Assembly: GCF_002019595.1 (NCBI RefSeq)
Contig: NZ_KV917369.1
Coordinates: 5,252,326 to 5,316,325, forward strand
DNA from: Priestia abyssalis
GTDB lineage: Bacteria > Bacillota > Bacilli > Bacillales > Bacillaceae_H
Reading direction: 5' to 3'
DNA length: 64,000 nucleotides
Both the position numbers and the translations under genes were made by a program. Positions 53,217-62,980 of the stretch are shown piece by piece. Every line of letters starts with the position of its first letter. The first letter of the stretch is position 1. The notes below the pieces were generated by a model that had not been told where the DNA came from, searched no databases, and saw only the letters and a list, made by a program, of their open reading frames with translations.

Positions 53217-53930
53217 CTATCCCCTTGCAAGTGTCAAAGAAGACACTACTTCCGCTCCCGCTTCTTTCAAAACCTTAGCCGCATGGTGCAGTGTCGTTCC
53301 CGTCGTGTAAATATCGTCGATTAGCAACACCTTTTTCCCATGTAAATCGGCGTCCTCTTTTAAGAAAAACACTTGCTCTTTTTTCAATCGCTCTTTTTTC
53401 GTCTTTTTCGATTGCTTTTCATGGTGATGACGGGCCATTAGATCCTGTACCGGCTTTTGCAGCAGCCCGGCGAGAACAGCAGATTGATTGAACCCTCTTT
53501 CATATAAACGTTCCTCACTAAGCGGAATGGGCACGATTACTTCATATTGTGGATAATATATTCGATATGCCTTTTGCCATTTCCTTCGAAAAATGTCTGC
53601 CAATTGATAGTCGCCGCGGAACTTGTATAACGCAATCACTTCTTTCATCCAATCGTTATAAACGTAAAGGGAGCGATTTTGCCGAAAAATTCTCCCCCAG
53701 TCCGAATTCTCTTCCCATTTAACGCAATCAAGGCACCGTTCTCCTTGACGGTATTGTTCTTCCACCCCTTCCATTTCCCGTCCGCAAACCTCACATATAT
53801 CTCCTTGTATCCATTGGAATTTTTCTTCGCACTTTTCACATAATGGTGATTTCTCTTGTGGAAAAAGCAAGGTCGTCCATGTTAAACTCTCATTTAATAC
53901 TTGGTCGCAAATCAAGCAATGCTCACTCAT
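53217..53930 (-). CDS. comFC: competence protein ComFC
   Basis: This 237-residue protein has N-terminal zinc-ribbon Cys pairs (CLIC, CEKC, CEVCG, CLDC) and a phosphoribosyltransferase-like C-terminus with ERGFNQSAVLA and KVLLIDDIYTTGTTL. It aids uptake or processing of transforming DNA. Its ATG overlaps the comFA stop by four bases; comFB is missing between them. Confidence 0.94.
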   Translation of the reverse strand: MSEHCLICDQVLNESLTWTTLLFPQEKSPLCEKCEEKFQWIQGDICEVCGREMEGVEEQYRQGERCLDCVKWEENSDWGRIFRQNRSLYVYNDWMKEVIALYKFRGDYQLADIFRRKWQKAYRIYYPQYEVIVPIPLSEERLYERGFNQSAVLAGLLQKPVQDLMARHHHEKQSKKTKKERLKKEQVFFLKEDADLHGKKVLLIDDIYTTGTTLHHAAKVLKEAGAEVVSSLTLARG

Positions 53931-55420
53931 CCGTCAATCATTCCTTTTTGTCTTGCTTCTATATTCATTTGCTCGATTTGCTTCTTCGCCAGCAGCATGT
54001 TTCTCGTTTTCCCAAAATGAAAAAGGACGAGATCACCGGTTGGAAACTGTGCGCTCCGTCCAACCCGTCCGGAAATTTGCACGAGGGCGCTTTCTGTAAA
54101 AATGCCATCTTCTGCTCCTATGACGGCCACATCAATATTGGGGACGGTCACTCCCCGCTCCAAAATCGTTGTCGTCACCAAGAGCGGCGTCTCCCCTTGC
54201 CGGAATCTCATCACCTTCTCTTTCCGATCCGGATCCTCCGCATGCACCCCCTCTATTCGGTGATCGAGCTTTTTCAAAAGATTGACCACCTCTTCGATTA
54301 ACTCAATGCGAGGAATGAACAGGAACGCTTGCTTTCCTTCCTGAAGATGTTTGGCGATCCACCGGTGGACATTTACCGGCAGCTTCTTCCGCTTCAAACT
54401 CTTTCGCCAATTGCCGCACCACTCAAAACGCGGGACAGGCAGCGGATGACGATGATAGCGAGCTGGAATCGTCACCGCGTCTCTCTTTCCCGTTTTTACT
54501 TCCTTCTGCCATATTCGGTTTGGAGTCGCGGTTAAATAAATGACCGCTGCATCGTCCCGTTTCGCTTTTTGAACGGCATATTGCAACATTGGTTCAACGG
54601 AGTAAGGAAAGGCGTCTACTTCATCAATAATGATGACATCAAACGCTTTATAATAACGAAGCAGCTGATGGGTCGTGGCGATAGTCAGCGGCGCCTGTTT
54701 TCCCCGGTCTTCACTGCCGCCATATAATGCGATGACCTCAATATCGGCAAATGCCTGCTGGAGACGCGGCTTTAGCTCTAACACCACATCGGTCCTCGGT
54801 GTCGCGATGCAGACCGTTTTTCGGGAAGCGAGAGCAGACTCAATGCCCGGAAACAGCACTTCCGTCTTCCCGACTCCGCAAACGGCCCACACTAAAAGCT
54901 CCCGTTCACGTTGAATCGCTTGAACGACTGCGTCTGCTGCTTGCTGTTGAGCAGGTGAAAGGGTTCCATTCCAGTGGAGGATATGATGAGGGGGTAGAAA
55001 AGGAGAAGAAGGGCCATTCCAATGAAGAAGCGGCGAGCATTCGCTCACTCTTCCCATCACAATGCACGCACGGCAATACGTGCACATTTGATGACAGCGG
55101 GTACAATGAAAAGAGGCAAACCGATTTTGCTGCTCGTTTCCGCACCGCCGGCAGCAATACTGCTTCTTTTTTTCGATTCCTTTTTCATACGATACATAGC
55201 CATTTTCATAGTGTTCGTGAATAAGAGATAAAGAGACGGGACTATCCTCAAGAAGAAGTTCTTTTCCGTCCAAGAGAAGCTGTAAATCAGAAGAATAAGA
55301 GAAAGAGGGGTTAAGTATTGGGGTGGACCAATCGTCAATAGAGGAAACCGGGTGAAGATCTATACCAGATGTTGCAAAAGACTCCGGTACAAGCCGCTGA
55401 TCCATAACTGCAAACCGCAT
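53927..55420 (-). CDS. comFA: competence helicase ComFA
   Basis: This 497-residue DEAD-box-like ATPase has a Cys-rich finger (YCCRRCGNEQQNRFASFHC and CHQMCTYCRAC), Walker A VCGVGKTEV, IIIDEVDAFPY (DEVD) and C-terminal helicase motifs TPLLVTTTILERGVTVPN and QISGRVGRS. It powers single-strand DNA import through ComEC. Confidence 0.95.
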   Translation of the reverse strand: MRFAVMDQRLVPESFATSGIDLHPVSSIDDWSTPILNPSFSYSSDLQLLLDGKELLLEDSPVSLSLIHEHYENGYVSYEKGIEKKKQYCCRRCGNEQQNRFASFHCTRCHQMCTYCRACIVMGRVSECSPLLHWNGPSSPFLPPHHILHWNGTLSPAQQQAADAVVQAIQRERELLVWAVCGVGKTEVLFPGIESALASRKTVCIATPRTDVVLELKPRLQQAFADIEVIALYGGSEDRGKQAPLTIATTHQLLRYYKAFDVIIIDEVDAFPYSVEPMLQYAVQKAKRDDAAVIYLTATPNRIWQKEVKTGKRDAVTIPARYHRHPLPVPRFEWCGNWRKSLKRKKLPVNVHRWIAKHLQEGKQAFLFIPRIELIEEVVNLLKKLDHRIEGVHAEDPDRKEKVMRFRQGETPLLVTTTILERGVTVPNIDVAVIGAEDGIFTESALVQISGRVGRSAQFPTGDLVLFHFGKTRNMLLAKKQIEQMNIEARQKGMIDG

Positions 55421-55600
55421 TTCATCACTCCTTGTAGGTTTTTACCACATTTAGCATAACAGATAAAAATAAATAGAGACAATCATTTTGCTTCTTCGAT
55501 AGCAAGGAAGGATTTTTTATGGAGATTAACCTATTCAAATCATGTTAACTTTCATTATTTACGCCCGTTCTGACATCCTGAGTAAGCTCACAAAATGTCT

Positions 55601-55697
55601 CGCATAAGCGGCTAACAAGAAACCCGCAAGGGGGATTGACAGCCGCTTATGCGTAAAGCATTGAACATGGGTGCTCTTTACCCATGTTCAATGCTTT
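55601..55697. terminator. two consecutive long hairpins
   Basis: CGCATAAGCGGCT (55601-55613) pairs with 55641-55653 across a 27-base loop. AAAGCATTGAACATGGGT (55655-55672) pairs perfectly with 55680-55697, spanning the stop codon of the small gene at 55696. Confidence 0.75.
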
Positions 55698-55866
55698 ATA
55701 GCATGGATTGTTCTTTTACACATTCCTTGTACAATTCTTCTAACTCGCGATCTTCTAATTCCACTACCAATCGGTTCGTACCCGGGATCCAATCTACTAT
55801 TACATTTTCCATACGAATCCTCTCGATTTCATTAAGATAATACCGCTTTAAGACTAGTGCCTGCAT
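55696..55866 (-). CDS. hypothetical small protein, 56 aa
   Basis: Starts at the ATG at 55866 (MQALVLKRYYLNEIERIRM) behind GAGGAGAG; the frame runs eight more codons upstream. It is basic at the N-terminus, acidic in the middle (VVELEDRELEELYKE), with no Cys pair and no membrane segment. Family not recognised. Its good ribosome binding site and terminator argue for a real gene. Confidence 0.6.
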   Translation of the reverse strand: MQALVLKRYYLNEIERIRMENVIVDWIPGTNRLVVELEDRELEELYKECVKEQSML

Positions 55867-55995
55867 GTTTCTCTCTCCTCTTCTTATCAATCAATCTCTA
55901 TTTCTATCTTTTCCAATTTTCCTTATATACATACATTGCTGGTTATTCAAAGAAGGAGAGAGTAGAACTATCAAAACAATGGGGATAGGACTCCA

Positions 55996-56044
55996 CATAA
56001 AGAAAGGAACATGGATGTTCTTGATCCATGCTCCTTTCTTTATG
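55996..56044 (-). terminator. terminator after the permease
   Basis: CATAAAGAAAGGAACATGGA pairs with the stretch ending at 56044 (one mismatch) around a 9-base loop, directly after the permease stop. Confidence 0.75.
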
Positions 56045-56046
56045 CT

Positions 56047-57486
56047 CTAGAGGATTTCCCTTTTATCTATATCTTCCTCATCATCTAAGTTGTTACTTCC
56101 CTTTCCGAGCTCACTGTTTTTATAACCATATATAAAATAGACAGCTAGTCCAATGGCTAACCAAACACCAAACCCAATCCATGTTGACACCGGGAGGTTG
56201 ATGACGAGGTAGCCGCAAAACAAGACCGCCAAAATTGGGACTAACGGTACAAGCGGCACTTTAAAAGCACGCGGTAAATTAGGCTGCGTTTTCCGTAAAA
56301 CAAGGACGCCGATTGAAACAACAATGTACGCAAAAAGCGTTCCAATGTTCACGAGTTCGGCCAGCTTATGTAATGGAATGAGCCCTCCGAATACAGCGAC
56401 TAAAATACCGGTAATCCACGTATTGATGATCGGCGTTTTCTTTACCGTATTGACTTTGGACATGGCCTTAGGCAGCAGTCCATCCCGGCTCATCGCAAAA
56501 AATAAGCGAGTTTGGGCATACAAAAGCACAAGCAGAACCGTTGTAATTCCAGTCAGAGCACCGACCGAAATAAAGCCTGCCACCCAATCGTGATGAATAT
56601 AGCTTAACGCAAAGGCCACCGGATTTTTTACATTTAATTCCGTAAATGGTACGATACCTGTCAAAATTAAGGAAACCACAATATATAAGGCCGTACAAAT
56701 CGCAAGTGATGAAATAATTCCAATGGGCATGTTTCGCTGCGGATTTTTTACTTCCTCTGCTGCAGACGCTACTGAGTCAAAACCAAGATAGGCGAAAAAG
56801 ACAGAAGCGGCACCAGCCGTAATCCCAGAGAAGCCAAACGGCATAAACGGTGTCCAGTTGCCTGGCTTAACATACCAAACTCCAACGACAATAAATAACA
56901 ATACAACCGCAATTTTAATGATCACCATGATATTATTGACTCGTGTGGACTCACGCAGCCCGCGGGAAAGCAAGAAGGTAATGAGCAAGACAGCGGTAAT
57001 GGCCGGCACGTCGATAAAGGTTCCGTTCGCCGGGTCGTAGGCACTTGTAATAGCTTTCGGCAATGTTATCCCAAAACCGCTGAGCAATCCTTGAAAATAG
57101 CCGGACCAGCCGCTGGCGACCGCCGAAGCCGCCAACCCGTATTCAAGCAGCAATGCCCAGCCAAGAATCCAGGCCATCATTTCACCAAAGGTCACATAAC
57201 TGTACGTGTAAGCGCTGCCAGAAACTGGGATCGAAGAAGCGAATTCCGAATAGCAAAGCGCTGCGAATACACAGGCAAGCCCGGAAAGGATAAAGGAAAG
57301 AACGAGGGCCGGTCCCGCATGTTCTGCAGCAGCCACTCCTGTCAAAACGAAAATTCCCGTACCAATAATACAGCCAATACCTAACATGGTTAAATCCTTG
57401 GCACCAAGCACTTTATTTAATGACTGGTCTGTTTTTTGCCCATTGGCCAGCATATGAGAAATTGATTTTTTACGAAATAAATCCAT
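56047..57486 (-). CDS. APC-family amino acid permease
   Basis: This 479-residue protein has 12 or more membrane segments and the cationic-amino-acid-transporter-type N-terminus (LGAKDLTMLGIGCIIGTGIFVLTGVAA, with the substrate-binding GIGTGIF-like segment). It resembles YfnA of B. subtilis. Last gene of the homogentisate cluster, so import of tyrosine or phenylalanine is plausible but inferred. Confidence 0.85.
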   Translation of the reverse strand: MDLFRKKSISHMLANGQKTDQSLNKVLGAKDLTMLGIGCIIGTGIFVLTGVAAAEHAGPALVLSFILSGLACVFAALCYSEFASSIPVSGSAYTYSYVTFGEMMAWILGWALLLEYGLAASAVASGWSGYFQGLLSGFGITLPKAITSAYDPANGTFIDVPAITAVLLITFLLSRGLRESTRVNNIMVIIKIAVVLLFIVVGVWYVKPGNWTPFMPFGFSGITAGAASVFFAYLGFDSVASAAEEVKNPQRNMPIGIISSLAICTALYIVVSLILTGIVPFTELNVKNPVAFALSYIHHDWVAGFISVGALTGITTVLLVLLYAQTRLFFAMSRDGLLPKAMSKVNTVKKTPIINTWITGILVAVFGGLIPLHKLAELVNIGTLFAYIVVSIGVLVLRKTQPNLPRAFKVPLVPLVPILAVLFCGYLVINLPVSTWIGFGVWLAIGLAVYFIYGYKNSELGKGSNNLDDEEDIDKREIL

Positions 57487-57513
57487 GCACGTGCTCCCCT
57501 CAAAATGGAATGA

Positions 57514-58137
57514 TTATTTCATGGTTTGCGTTTTTCTTTTTAAAGTAAACGTATCAGCAGTTGCTCTTGTGTACAGTGGCCCTGCTAACCGTCCGATTGG
57601 CTGAAGCTTTTCTGTATCAATCTTCCCGTTATGATATAATTCATCTTTCACATGGATGTTCACGACCTGTCCAATGATAAGGCTTCCCGCACCCGGCTTA
57701 TCGCCAAAGTGCAATATATCATGAAGGACACATTCAAGCTGCACATCGCTTTCTTCCACACGGGGCGGCTTTACGATTTCACTCACCGCTTTTGTTAAGC
57801 CGGTCTCTTCAAATTCATCCACTTCCGGACTGAATTCAATTGCACATTCATTCATTTGGTTGACAATCTTTTCGCCAACAATATTCACGACAAATTCACG
57901 CGTCTTTTCAATATTGCTCAGTGTATCTTTCTTGCCGCCGTCCGTTCCCTTTCTCATTGGGGAAAAACAAATCATCATCGGGTCCGCGCAAATAGCAGTA
58001 AAAAAGCTGAACGGCGCAAGGTTTGCTTGGCCCTCTTCGTTGATTGTCGAAACAAAAGCGATCGGGCGCGGCTGAATCGCGCCCGTCATCAATTTATACG
58101 CTTCACTCCAAGGCAATGTACCGGGTTCAATTTTCAT
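57514..58137 (-). CDS. flavin reductase-like (FMN split-barrel) protein
   Basis: This 207-residue protein starts at the ATG at 58137 (MKIEPGTLPWSEAYKLM); the frame extends into hmgA without a better site. It has RPIAFVSTINEEGQANLAPFSFFTAICADPMMICFSP, the signature of the DIM6/NTAB flavin reductase family. It may supply reduced FMN or act on an aromatic intermediate. It follows hmgA by 16 bp. Confidence 0.85.
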   Translation of the reverse strand: MKIEPGTLPWSEAYKLMTGAIQPRPIAFVSTINEEGQANLAPFSFFTAICADPMMICFSPMRKGTDGGKKDTLSNIEKTREFVVNIVGEKIVNQMNECAIEFSPEVDEFEETGLTKAVSEIVKPPRVEESDVQLECVLHDILHFGDKPGAGSLIIGQVVNIHVKDELYHNGKIDTEKLQPIGRLAGPLYTRATADTFTLKRKTQTMK

Positions 58138-58153
58138 GGCGGCATGCTCCTCT

Positions 58154-59314
58154 TTACTTTTCATCATACCAGCTGTACATATAGGAAGGATCCTCATACT
58201 GATGTGCCTGCTTCACGATATAAAGCGGGCGGAACGTATCAATCATAACAGCCAGCTCTCGCGTCTCTTTTTTCCCGATGCTTTCTTCCATTTTCCCCGG
58301 GTGAGGACCGTGCGGCAGTCCGCTTGGATGAAGCGTGATCGATCCTTCTTCAATTCCGCGGCGGCTCATAAAATCACCATCCGCATAGTAAAGAACTTCA
58401 TCACTCTCAACATTACTGTGCACATAAGGAGCCGGAATCGCTTCTGGATGATAATCATACAAGCGCGGTACAAACGAACAAACAACATAGTTATGTGCTT
58501 CAAACGTTTGATGGACTGGAGGCGGCTGATGAATCCGGCCGGTAATCGGCTCGAAATCATGGATACTGAACGCATATGGGAATAAATAGCCATCCCAGCC
58601 AACAGCATCAAGCGGATGAAAATCGAACAAATAAGAAGTCAACATCCCTTGTGCGCGCACACGAACTTCAAATTCCCCTTTTTCATCTTTCGGTTCCAAT
58701 TTTTCCGGCGTTCGGAAATCTCGCTCACAATACGGTGAATGCTCAAGAAGCTGACCGTGCTCATTGCGGTAGCGCTTTGGCGGCATAATCGCTGAGTTCG
58801 ATTCTACAATCAGAAAACGTGCTTCTTCCGTCTCTAACACCACACGATATGTCGTACCGATCGGAATGACTAAATAATCACCTGGAAAGAAGGAAAGCTC
58901 ACCAAAGATGCTTTCAATTTTCCCTTTCCCTTCATGCACGTACAGCATTTCATCGCCTTCCCCGTTTCGGTAAAAATACGACATCTGCTGCGTTGGACGG
59001 GCAACCCCAATTGCCAAATCATCGTTGCCCATGAAAATTTTTCTCGCTTCGAGGAAATCTCCCCCCGCTTCCGTGTTCCATGTACGGAAATGACGATGTT
59101 TAAGGGCATCCTTTTCCTCAAACTGATAGCGAATCTCTTTAATTTTTTTCGCTTCTTTCACCCTTGTTGGCGGATTGATGTGATAAATGAGCGATTGAAT
59201 GCTGGAAAACCCTTTCGTTCCCATGAGCTGTTCGTAATATAAGCCCCCATCTTCTTTACGGAATTGCGTATGGCGTTTAGCCGGAATGTTCCCCATTTTT
59301 ACATAATGCGGCAT
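58154..59314 (-). CDS. hmgA: homogentisate 1,2-dioxygenase
   Basis: This 386-residue cupin enzyme opens homogentisate to maleylacetoacetate. The Fe(II) ligands fall in FHPLDAVGWDG / EVLYYADGDF / LHPSGLPHGPHPG regions typical of the family. It is shorter than the about 440-residue proteobacterial form, as usual in Bacillus. Part of the tyrosine cluster. Confidence 0.92.
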   Translation of the reverse strand: MPHYVKMGNIPAKRHTQFRKEDGGLYYEQLMGTKGFSSIQSLIYHINPPTRVKEAKKIKEIRYQFEEKDALKHRHFRTWNTEAGGDFLEARKIFMGNDDLAIGVARPTQQMSYFYRNGEGDEMLYVHEGKGKIESIFGELSFFPGDYLVIPIGTTYRVVLETEEARFLIVESNSAIMPPKRYRNEHGQLLEHSPYCERDFRTPEKLEPKDEKGEFEVRVRAQGMLTSYLFDFHPLDAVGWDGYLFPYAFSIHDFEPITGRIHQPPPVHQTFEAHNYVVCSFVPRLYDYHPEAIPAPYVHSNVESDEVLYYADGDFMSRRGIEEGSITLHPSGLPHGPHPGKMEESIGKKETRELAVMIDTFRPLYIVKQAHQYEDPSYMYSWYDEK

Positions 59315-59449
59315 AAATGTTTCCCCCTTCTTATCCCGCTCTTACAGACGGCAGCCCCCGTTTCTTCAAACGGGAGATAACCGTCCATAAGAACCTCATT
59401 CGTTTACCTGACCATCAGCGGGGGATCTCCCACTAATAGAGGTTTTACT
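59315..59449. other. intergenic region hisC-like / hmgA
   Basis: 135 bp with inverted repeats (CCCGTTT and AAACGGG at about 59358-59374), perhaps a partial terminator within the cluster. Confidence 0.35.
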
Positions 59450-60553
59450 TTATTCCACTACTTCACGAAATGCTTGAATGAACGCTTCGTTTTCTTCTTT
59501 TGTTCCGACCGATACACGGATTGTTTCCGGAAGACCGAGTACGCTTCCCGATCGAACAATGATTCCTTTATGAAGAAGCGCCTGAAACACAGCGTCTCCC
59601 GATTGATTTAGTTTCACCATCACAAAATTCCCTTGTGACGGGAAGCAGCTGAGTCCCATCTTCTCGATTTCCGTCGAAATGTATTGTCGGCCTTCATCAT
59701 TTTCCCGTTTGCATTTTTCAATAAAGTTGGAATCCTCTAAAGAAGCAGCGGCAGCAGCTTGCGCCATCCGGTTCGTATTGAACGGCTCCTTTACTTTCAT
59801 GAGTTCCTTTACAAAGTCCGGATGCATGACGCCATACCCGATACGAAGAGCAGCCAGGCCGTAAATTTTTGAGAAGGTGCGCAGCACGATCAAATTCGGA
59901 TGAGACTGGACAAGCGGCACTGTGTTCAAATAATCGTCCTCTGTCACATATTCAAAATAGGCCTCATCGATTACAAGCAAAATATGGTCAGGCACCTGGT
60001 TGATAAACGATTTCAGCTCCATCTTGCCAACAATCGTTCCCGTCGGATTGTTCGGATTGCACACAAAAATCATGCGTGTTTGATCGGTAATGGCAGCGAG
60101 CATACCTTCAAGATCATGCACTCCATCGAGAAGCGGCACCATAATCGGATTGCCCCCTTCGATTTTTACATTCGTTTCGTAACGAGGGAATGTCACATCG
60201 GCCATGATCGCTTCATCTCCAGAGCGAATGTAACTGCGTGTCAGCAAACGAAGAAGTTCGTCTGAACCGTTCCCTATAATGATTTGCTCTGGGCTGACCT
60301 CTAGTTGTTCAGCCAATTTTTCCGCCAATACAGGCGCTGTTCCTTCCGGGTAAAATGCAAGCTTTTCCATCTCACTCATTATGGCATCTTTTGCCACAAG
60401 GGAATAACCTAATGGATTTTCATTCGAAGCAAGTTTGATAATACGATTAAGCCCAAGCTCTCGCTGTACTTCTTCAATCGGCTTTCCCGGTTTATAAACA
60501 CCAAGGCCTTCGAGTTCTTTTCTTGCAGTGATGTTATGTTGGAGTGTTTCCAT
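59450..60553 (-). CDS. HisC-like aminotransferase, probably aromatic
   Basis: This 367-residue class I/II PLP enzyme has the PLP Lys in RTFSKIYGLAALRIGYG, with NPNNPTGT and SNENPLG. Sequence places it with histidinol-phosphate aminotransferases, but it sits between hmgA and fahA with no histidine genes. It likely converts tyrosine to 4-hydroxyphenylpyruvate, the first step of the pathway; B. subtilis HisC is known to use aromatic amino acids too. Confidence 0.88.
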   Translation of the reverse strand: METLQHNITARKELEGLGVYKPGKPIEEVQRELGLNRIIKLASNENPLGYSLVAKDAIMSEMEKLAFYPEGTAPVLAEKLAEQLEVSPEQIIIGNGSDELLRLLTRSYIRSGDEAIMADVTFPRYETNVKIEGGNPIMVPLLDGVHDLEGMLAAITDQTRMIFVCNPNNPTGTIVGKMELKSFINQVPDHILLVIDEAYFEYVTEDDYLNTVPLVQSHPNLIVLRTFSKIYGLAALRIGYGVMHPDFVKELMKVKEPFNTNRMAQAAAAASLEDSNFIEKCKRENDEGRQYISTEIEKMGLSCFPSQGNFVMVKLNQSGDAVFQALLHKGIIVRSGSVLGLPETIRVSVGTKEENEAFIQAFREVVE

Positions 60554-60678
60554 AATTTCCCCACCCTGTTTTATATAATTTCGTTACGGAATATGGACAG
60601 TCTTTCGACAGAAACCAGAAGGCTTCTTTATGCTACCCGTCTCATACCCGCAAGCTGGCTACGAGCCGCATTTTGGTC

Positions 60679-61941
60679 TTATCCAAGTGCCGGCAGCACG
60701 CGGCCTGTCACTTCCCCGAATCCGATTCGATAGCCGTCACCCTGGCACCAGCCGGTAATCGTCAACTCATCTCCGTCCTCTAACCACACACGCTGTTCTC
60801 CATCGTTCAGACTAATCGGTTCGGTCCCGCGCCATGTCAGCTCTAATAAGCTGCCCCGTGTCTCTTTCTCCGGCCCGCTAATCGTTCCCGAGGCAAGCAG
60901 GTCGCCCGGACGTAAATTACAGCCACCCACCGTATGATGTGCAATCTGCTGAGCCATGCTCCAGTAGAGATAGCGGAAGTTGCTGGTTGCAATACAATGC
61001 CGCTTATTCATCTCTTCTCCTTGCAGGTATACTTCTAAGTGGATATCAAAGGCACGCTCTCCAGCTGTCTGCAAATAAGGAAGCGGCTCAGGGTCTTGCT
61101 TCGGACCAGCTGCACGGAACGGCTCCAGTGCCTCAAGCGGGATAACCCATGGAGAAATGGAGGTAGCGAAGTTTTTGCCTAGAAACGGTCCAAGCGGCTG
61201 GTATTCCCATGCCTGGATATCGCGGGCACTCCAGTCGTTGACTAATACAAGTCCGAAGATGTGCTCCTCGGCATTCTCGACCGGAATTTGTTGACCCAGC
61301 TTATTGCCCGGGCCAATAAACCAGCCCAGCTCCAGCTCAAAGTCGAGTTGGCGGCATGGTCCAAATAAAGGTGCCTCGGCATTTGGGGGCTTCATCTGTC
61401 CTTGCGGTCGTCTTACGTCAGTGCCGCTGAGAACGACCGAACTGGCCCGGCCGTGATATCCGACTGGTAAATGAGTCCAGTTTGGCATAAGTGCGTTTTC
61501 TTTTCCGCGAAACATAATGCCCACATTCGTTGCATGCTCCTTTGAGGCATAGAAGTCCGTATAGTCACCGATTTGAGCAGGCAAAAACATCTCTGCATCC
61601 TGTTGTTCCAGCAGTGCAGCGTTACGAAGAGAAGCGTTATCTCTTAATGTCGGTTCATCTTCACTCAGCAAGCGCTGGATTTGTGCCCGTACCTCTTGCC
61701 ATACCTTTTTTCCAAGAGCCATGAATGCATTCAGAGAAGGCTGGTTAAAAACTCCCGTCCCAGCCGCGCCAGTCATGTTAAAATGCCCGGCATCGTCCAG
61801 CAATGCAAGGTCCAATATGTAATCACCAATGGCAACGCCAATGCGGGGCGCGCCCCCGCTTCGAGGGCGGAATACGCCATAAGGCAAGTTTTGAATAGGA
61901 AAGTGGGATTCAGATCCCACTTCTATAAACGAACGAATCAT
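60679..61941 (-). CDS. fahA: fumarylacetoacetase
   Basis: This 420-residue enzyme has the N-terminal SH3-like domain and catalytic FAH domain with [28 protein letters not shown] and [19 protein letters not shown]. It splits fumarylacetoacetate to fumarate and acetoacetate, the last step. GGAGGAC precedes the ATG. Confidence 0.94.
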   Translation of the reverse strand: MIRSFIEVGSESHFPIQNLPYGVFRPRSGGAPRIGVAIGDYILDLALLDDAGHFNMTGAAGTGVFNQPSLNAFMALGKKVWQEVRAQIQRLLSEDEPTLRDNASLRNAALLEQQDAEMFLPAQIGDYTDFYASKEHATNVGIMFRGKENALMPNWTHLPVGYHGRASSVVLSGTDVRRPQGQMKPPNAEAPLFGPCRQLDFELELGWFIGPGNKLGQQIPVENAEEHIFGLVLVNDWSARDIQAWEYQPLGPFLGKNFATSISPWVIPLEALEPFRAAGPKQDPEPLPYLQTAGERAFDIHLEVYLQGEEMNKRHCIATSNFRYLYWSMAQQIAHHTVGGCNLRPGDLLASGTISGPEKETRGSLLELTWRGTEPISLNDGEQRVWLEDGDELTITGWCQGDGYRIGFGEVTGRVLPALG

Positions 61942-61969
61942 CTGAAGTCCTCCTCTATGTTATAGGGTT

Positions 61970-62941
61970 TTACTGCCCGTTAGAGCCGGGATAAATCCCT
62001 AATGTCTGTAAGTCATCACGCGGTTCATCAAAACTGCAGCTACCATAGGAACATAAAACTTTTTCGCGCAGCTGCACAATTTTAGAAGCAGGGATTGTTA
62101 AATTGCGCCATGCTAACCCTTCAGCAGTGAAAAAAAAGCTGGAAGGCTCCTCATCAGCGAGAATTTCTACTGCCTCCAACACATTCAGGTGATGAGTATG
62201 TGCCAGCATCCCCGCGGAAAAAACATTGAGAAAACCATGCATACGTGCATCAATTTCCCTACGGTGCATCCGAATAGGATGGTGCAGCCCGGCAGTAAAC
62301 TTTAATGTAATGCCGCGGTCACGGCAGCCAACAAGTACGGCGGCCACCTGCTCCACTGTCGGAAATGCGTCAGCCGTCACTCCGCCTGTGCGCAGCTTAA
62401 CACCAAGCTTTGGCCCGCCCCTTGCATTATGCGTCGCAATAGCGTCGAGAGCTCCGAACATATGGTGCTCCCAGTCTTCATTTAAAGGTACAGTTACCTC
62501 ACAAAAAGTGTGTAAACCGTGCTCGGCTGTCTCCCTCGCAATAACCTCTAACAAATCGCCGTCAGACTGAACTGGAGGAAGCGGCAGTTCAAACACTTCC
62601 GCCCCCACAGCATCCCCATAGTCACGACAGAAAGATACGACTTTCTCCAAATCCATCCGCAGCCCGTTTTGACAAGCTTCCGCATTATCGCTCCGGCCCC
62701 CTAAAACTGAGATAATCAGAGGCTGCTCACTTGAAAACATGGATACATATGGAGCAAGTTCCTCCAACTGTACCGCCGGAATGATGAAACGTCCGAGCAT
62801 CCATGCATCCTTGTCGGCCCGGTAAGCAGCATAGTTACGAATCGCCGGCTCCAGCGGCAGACTCGCAGGCGGGAACAGCCCTGCATAATCAATTAAGTTA
62901 GATAAAAAAGCGTGTACACTCGTTTTCGGTATTGCTTTCAT
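61970..62941 (-). CDS. unrecognised protein of the homogentisate cluster, 323 aa
   Basis: I cannot name a characterised family. There is no signal peptide, membrane segment or cofactor motif. Visible marks are LIDYAGLFPPASLPLEPAI near the N-terminus, AEVFELPLPPVQ and LHTFCEVTVPLNEDW in the middle, KLGVKLRTGGV and GITLKFTAGLHHPIR (possible beta-alpha repeats of a TIM-like barrel) and CSYGSCSFDEPRDDL at the end. It lies 28 bp before fahA and 39 bp after hppD on the same strand. No maleylacetoacetate isomerase is present, so it is a candidate for that step; this is inference. Confidence 0.7.
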   Translation of the reverse strand: MKAIPKTSVHAFLSNLIDYAGLFPPASLPLEPAIRNYAAYRADKDAWMLGRFIIPAVQLEELAPYVSMFSSEQPLIISVLGGRSDNAEACQNGLRMDLEKVVSFCRDYGDAVGAEVFELPLPPVQSDGDLLEVIARETAEHGLHTFCEVTVPLNEDWEHHMFGALDAIATHNARGGPKLGVKLRTGGVTADAFPTVEQVAAVLVGCRDRGITLKFTAGLHHPIRMHRREIDARMHGFLNVFSAGMLAHTHHLNVLEAVEILADEEPSSFFFTAEGLAWRNLTIPASKIVQLREKVLCSYGSCSFDEPRDDLQTLGIYPGSNGQ

Positions 62942-62980
62942 GGCTTTTCCCTCTCTCCTTGGTTAAAGCATGTATACGTT

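Noticed and set aside
58136-58585. 149-aa plus-strand ORF opposite hmgA
   Set aside because: Antisense to a well-supported enzyme gene.
59450-60553. True histidine biosynthesis hisC
   Set aside because: No other his genes nearby and placement inside the homogentisate cluster; an aromatic aminotransferase role is more likely.
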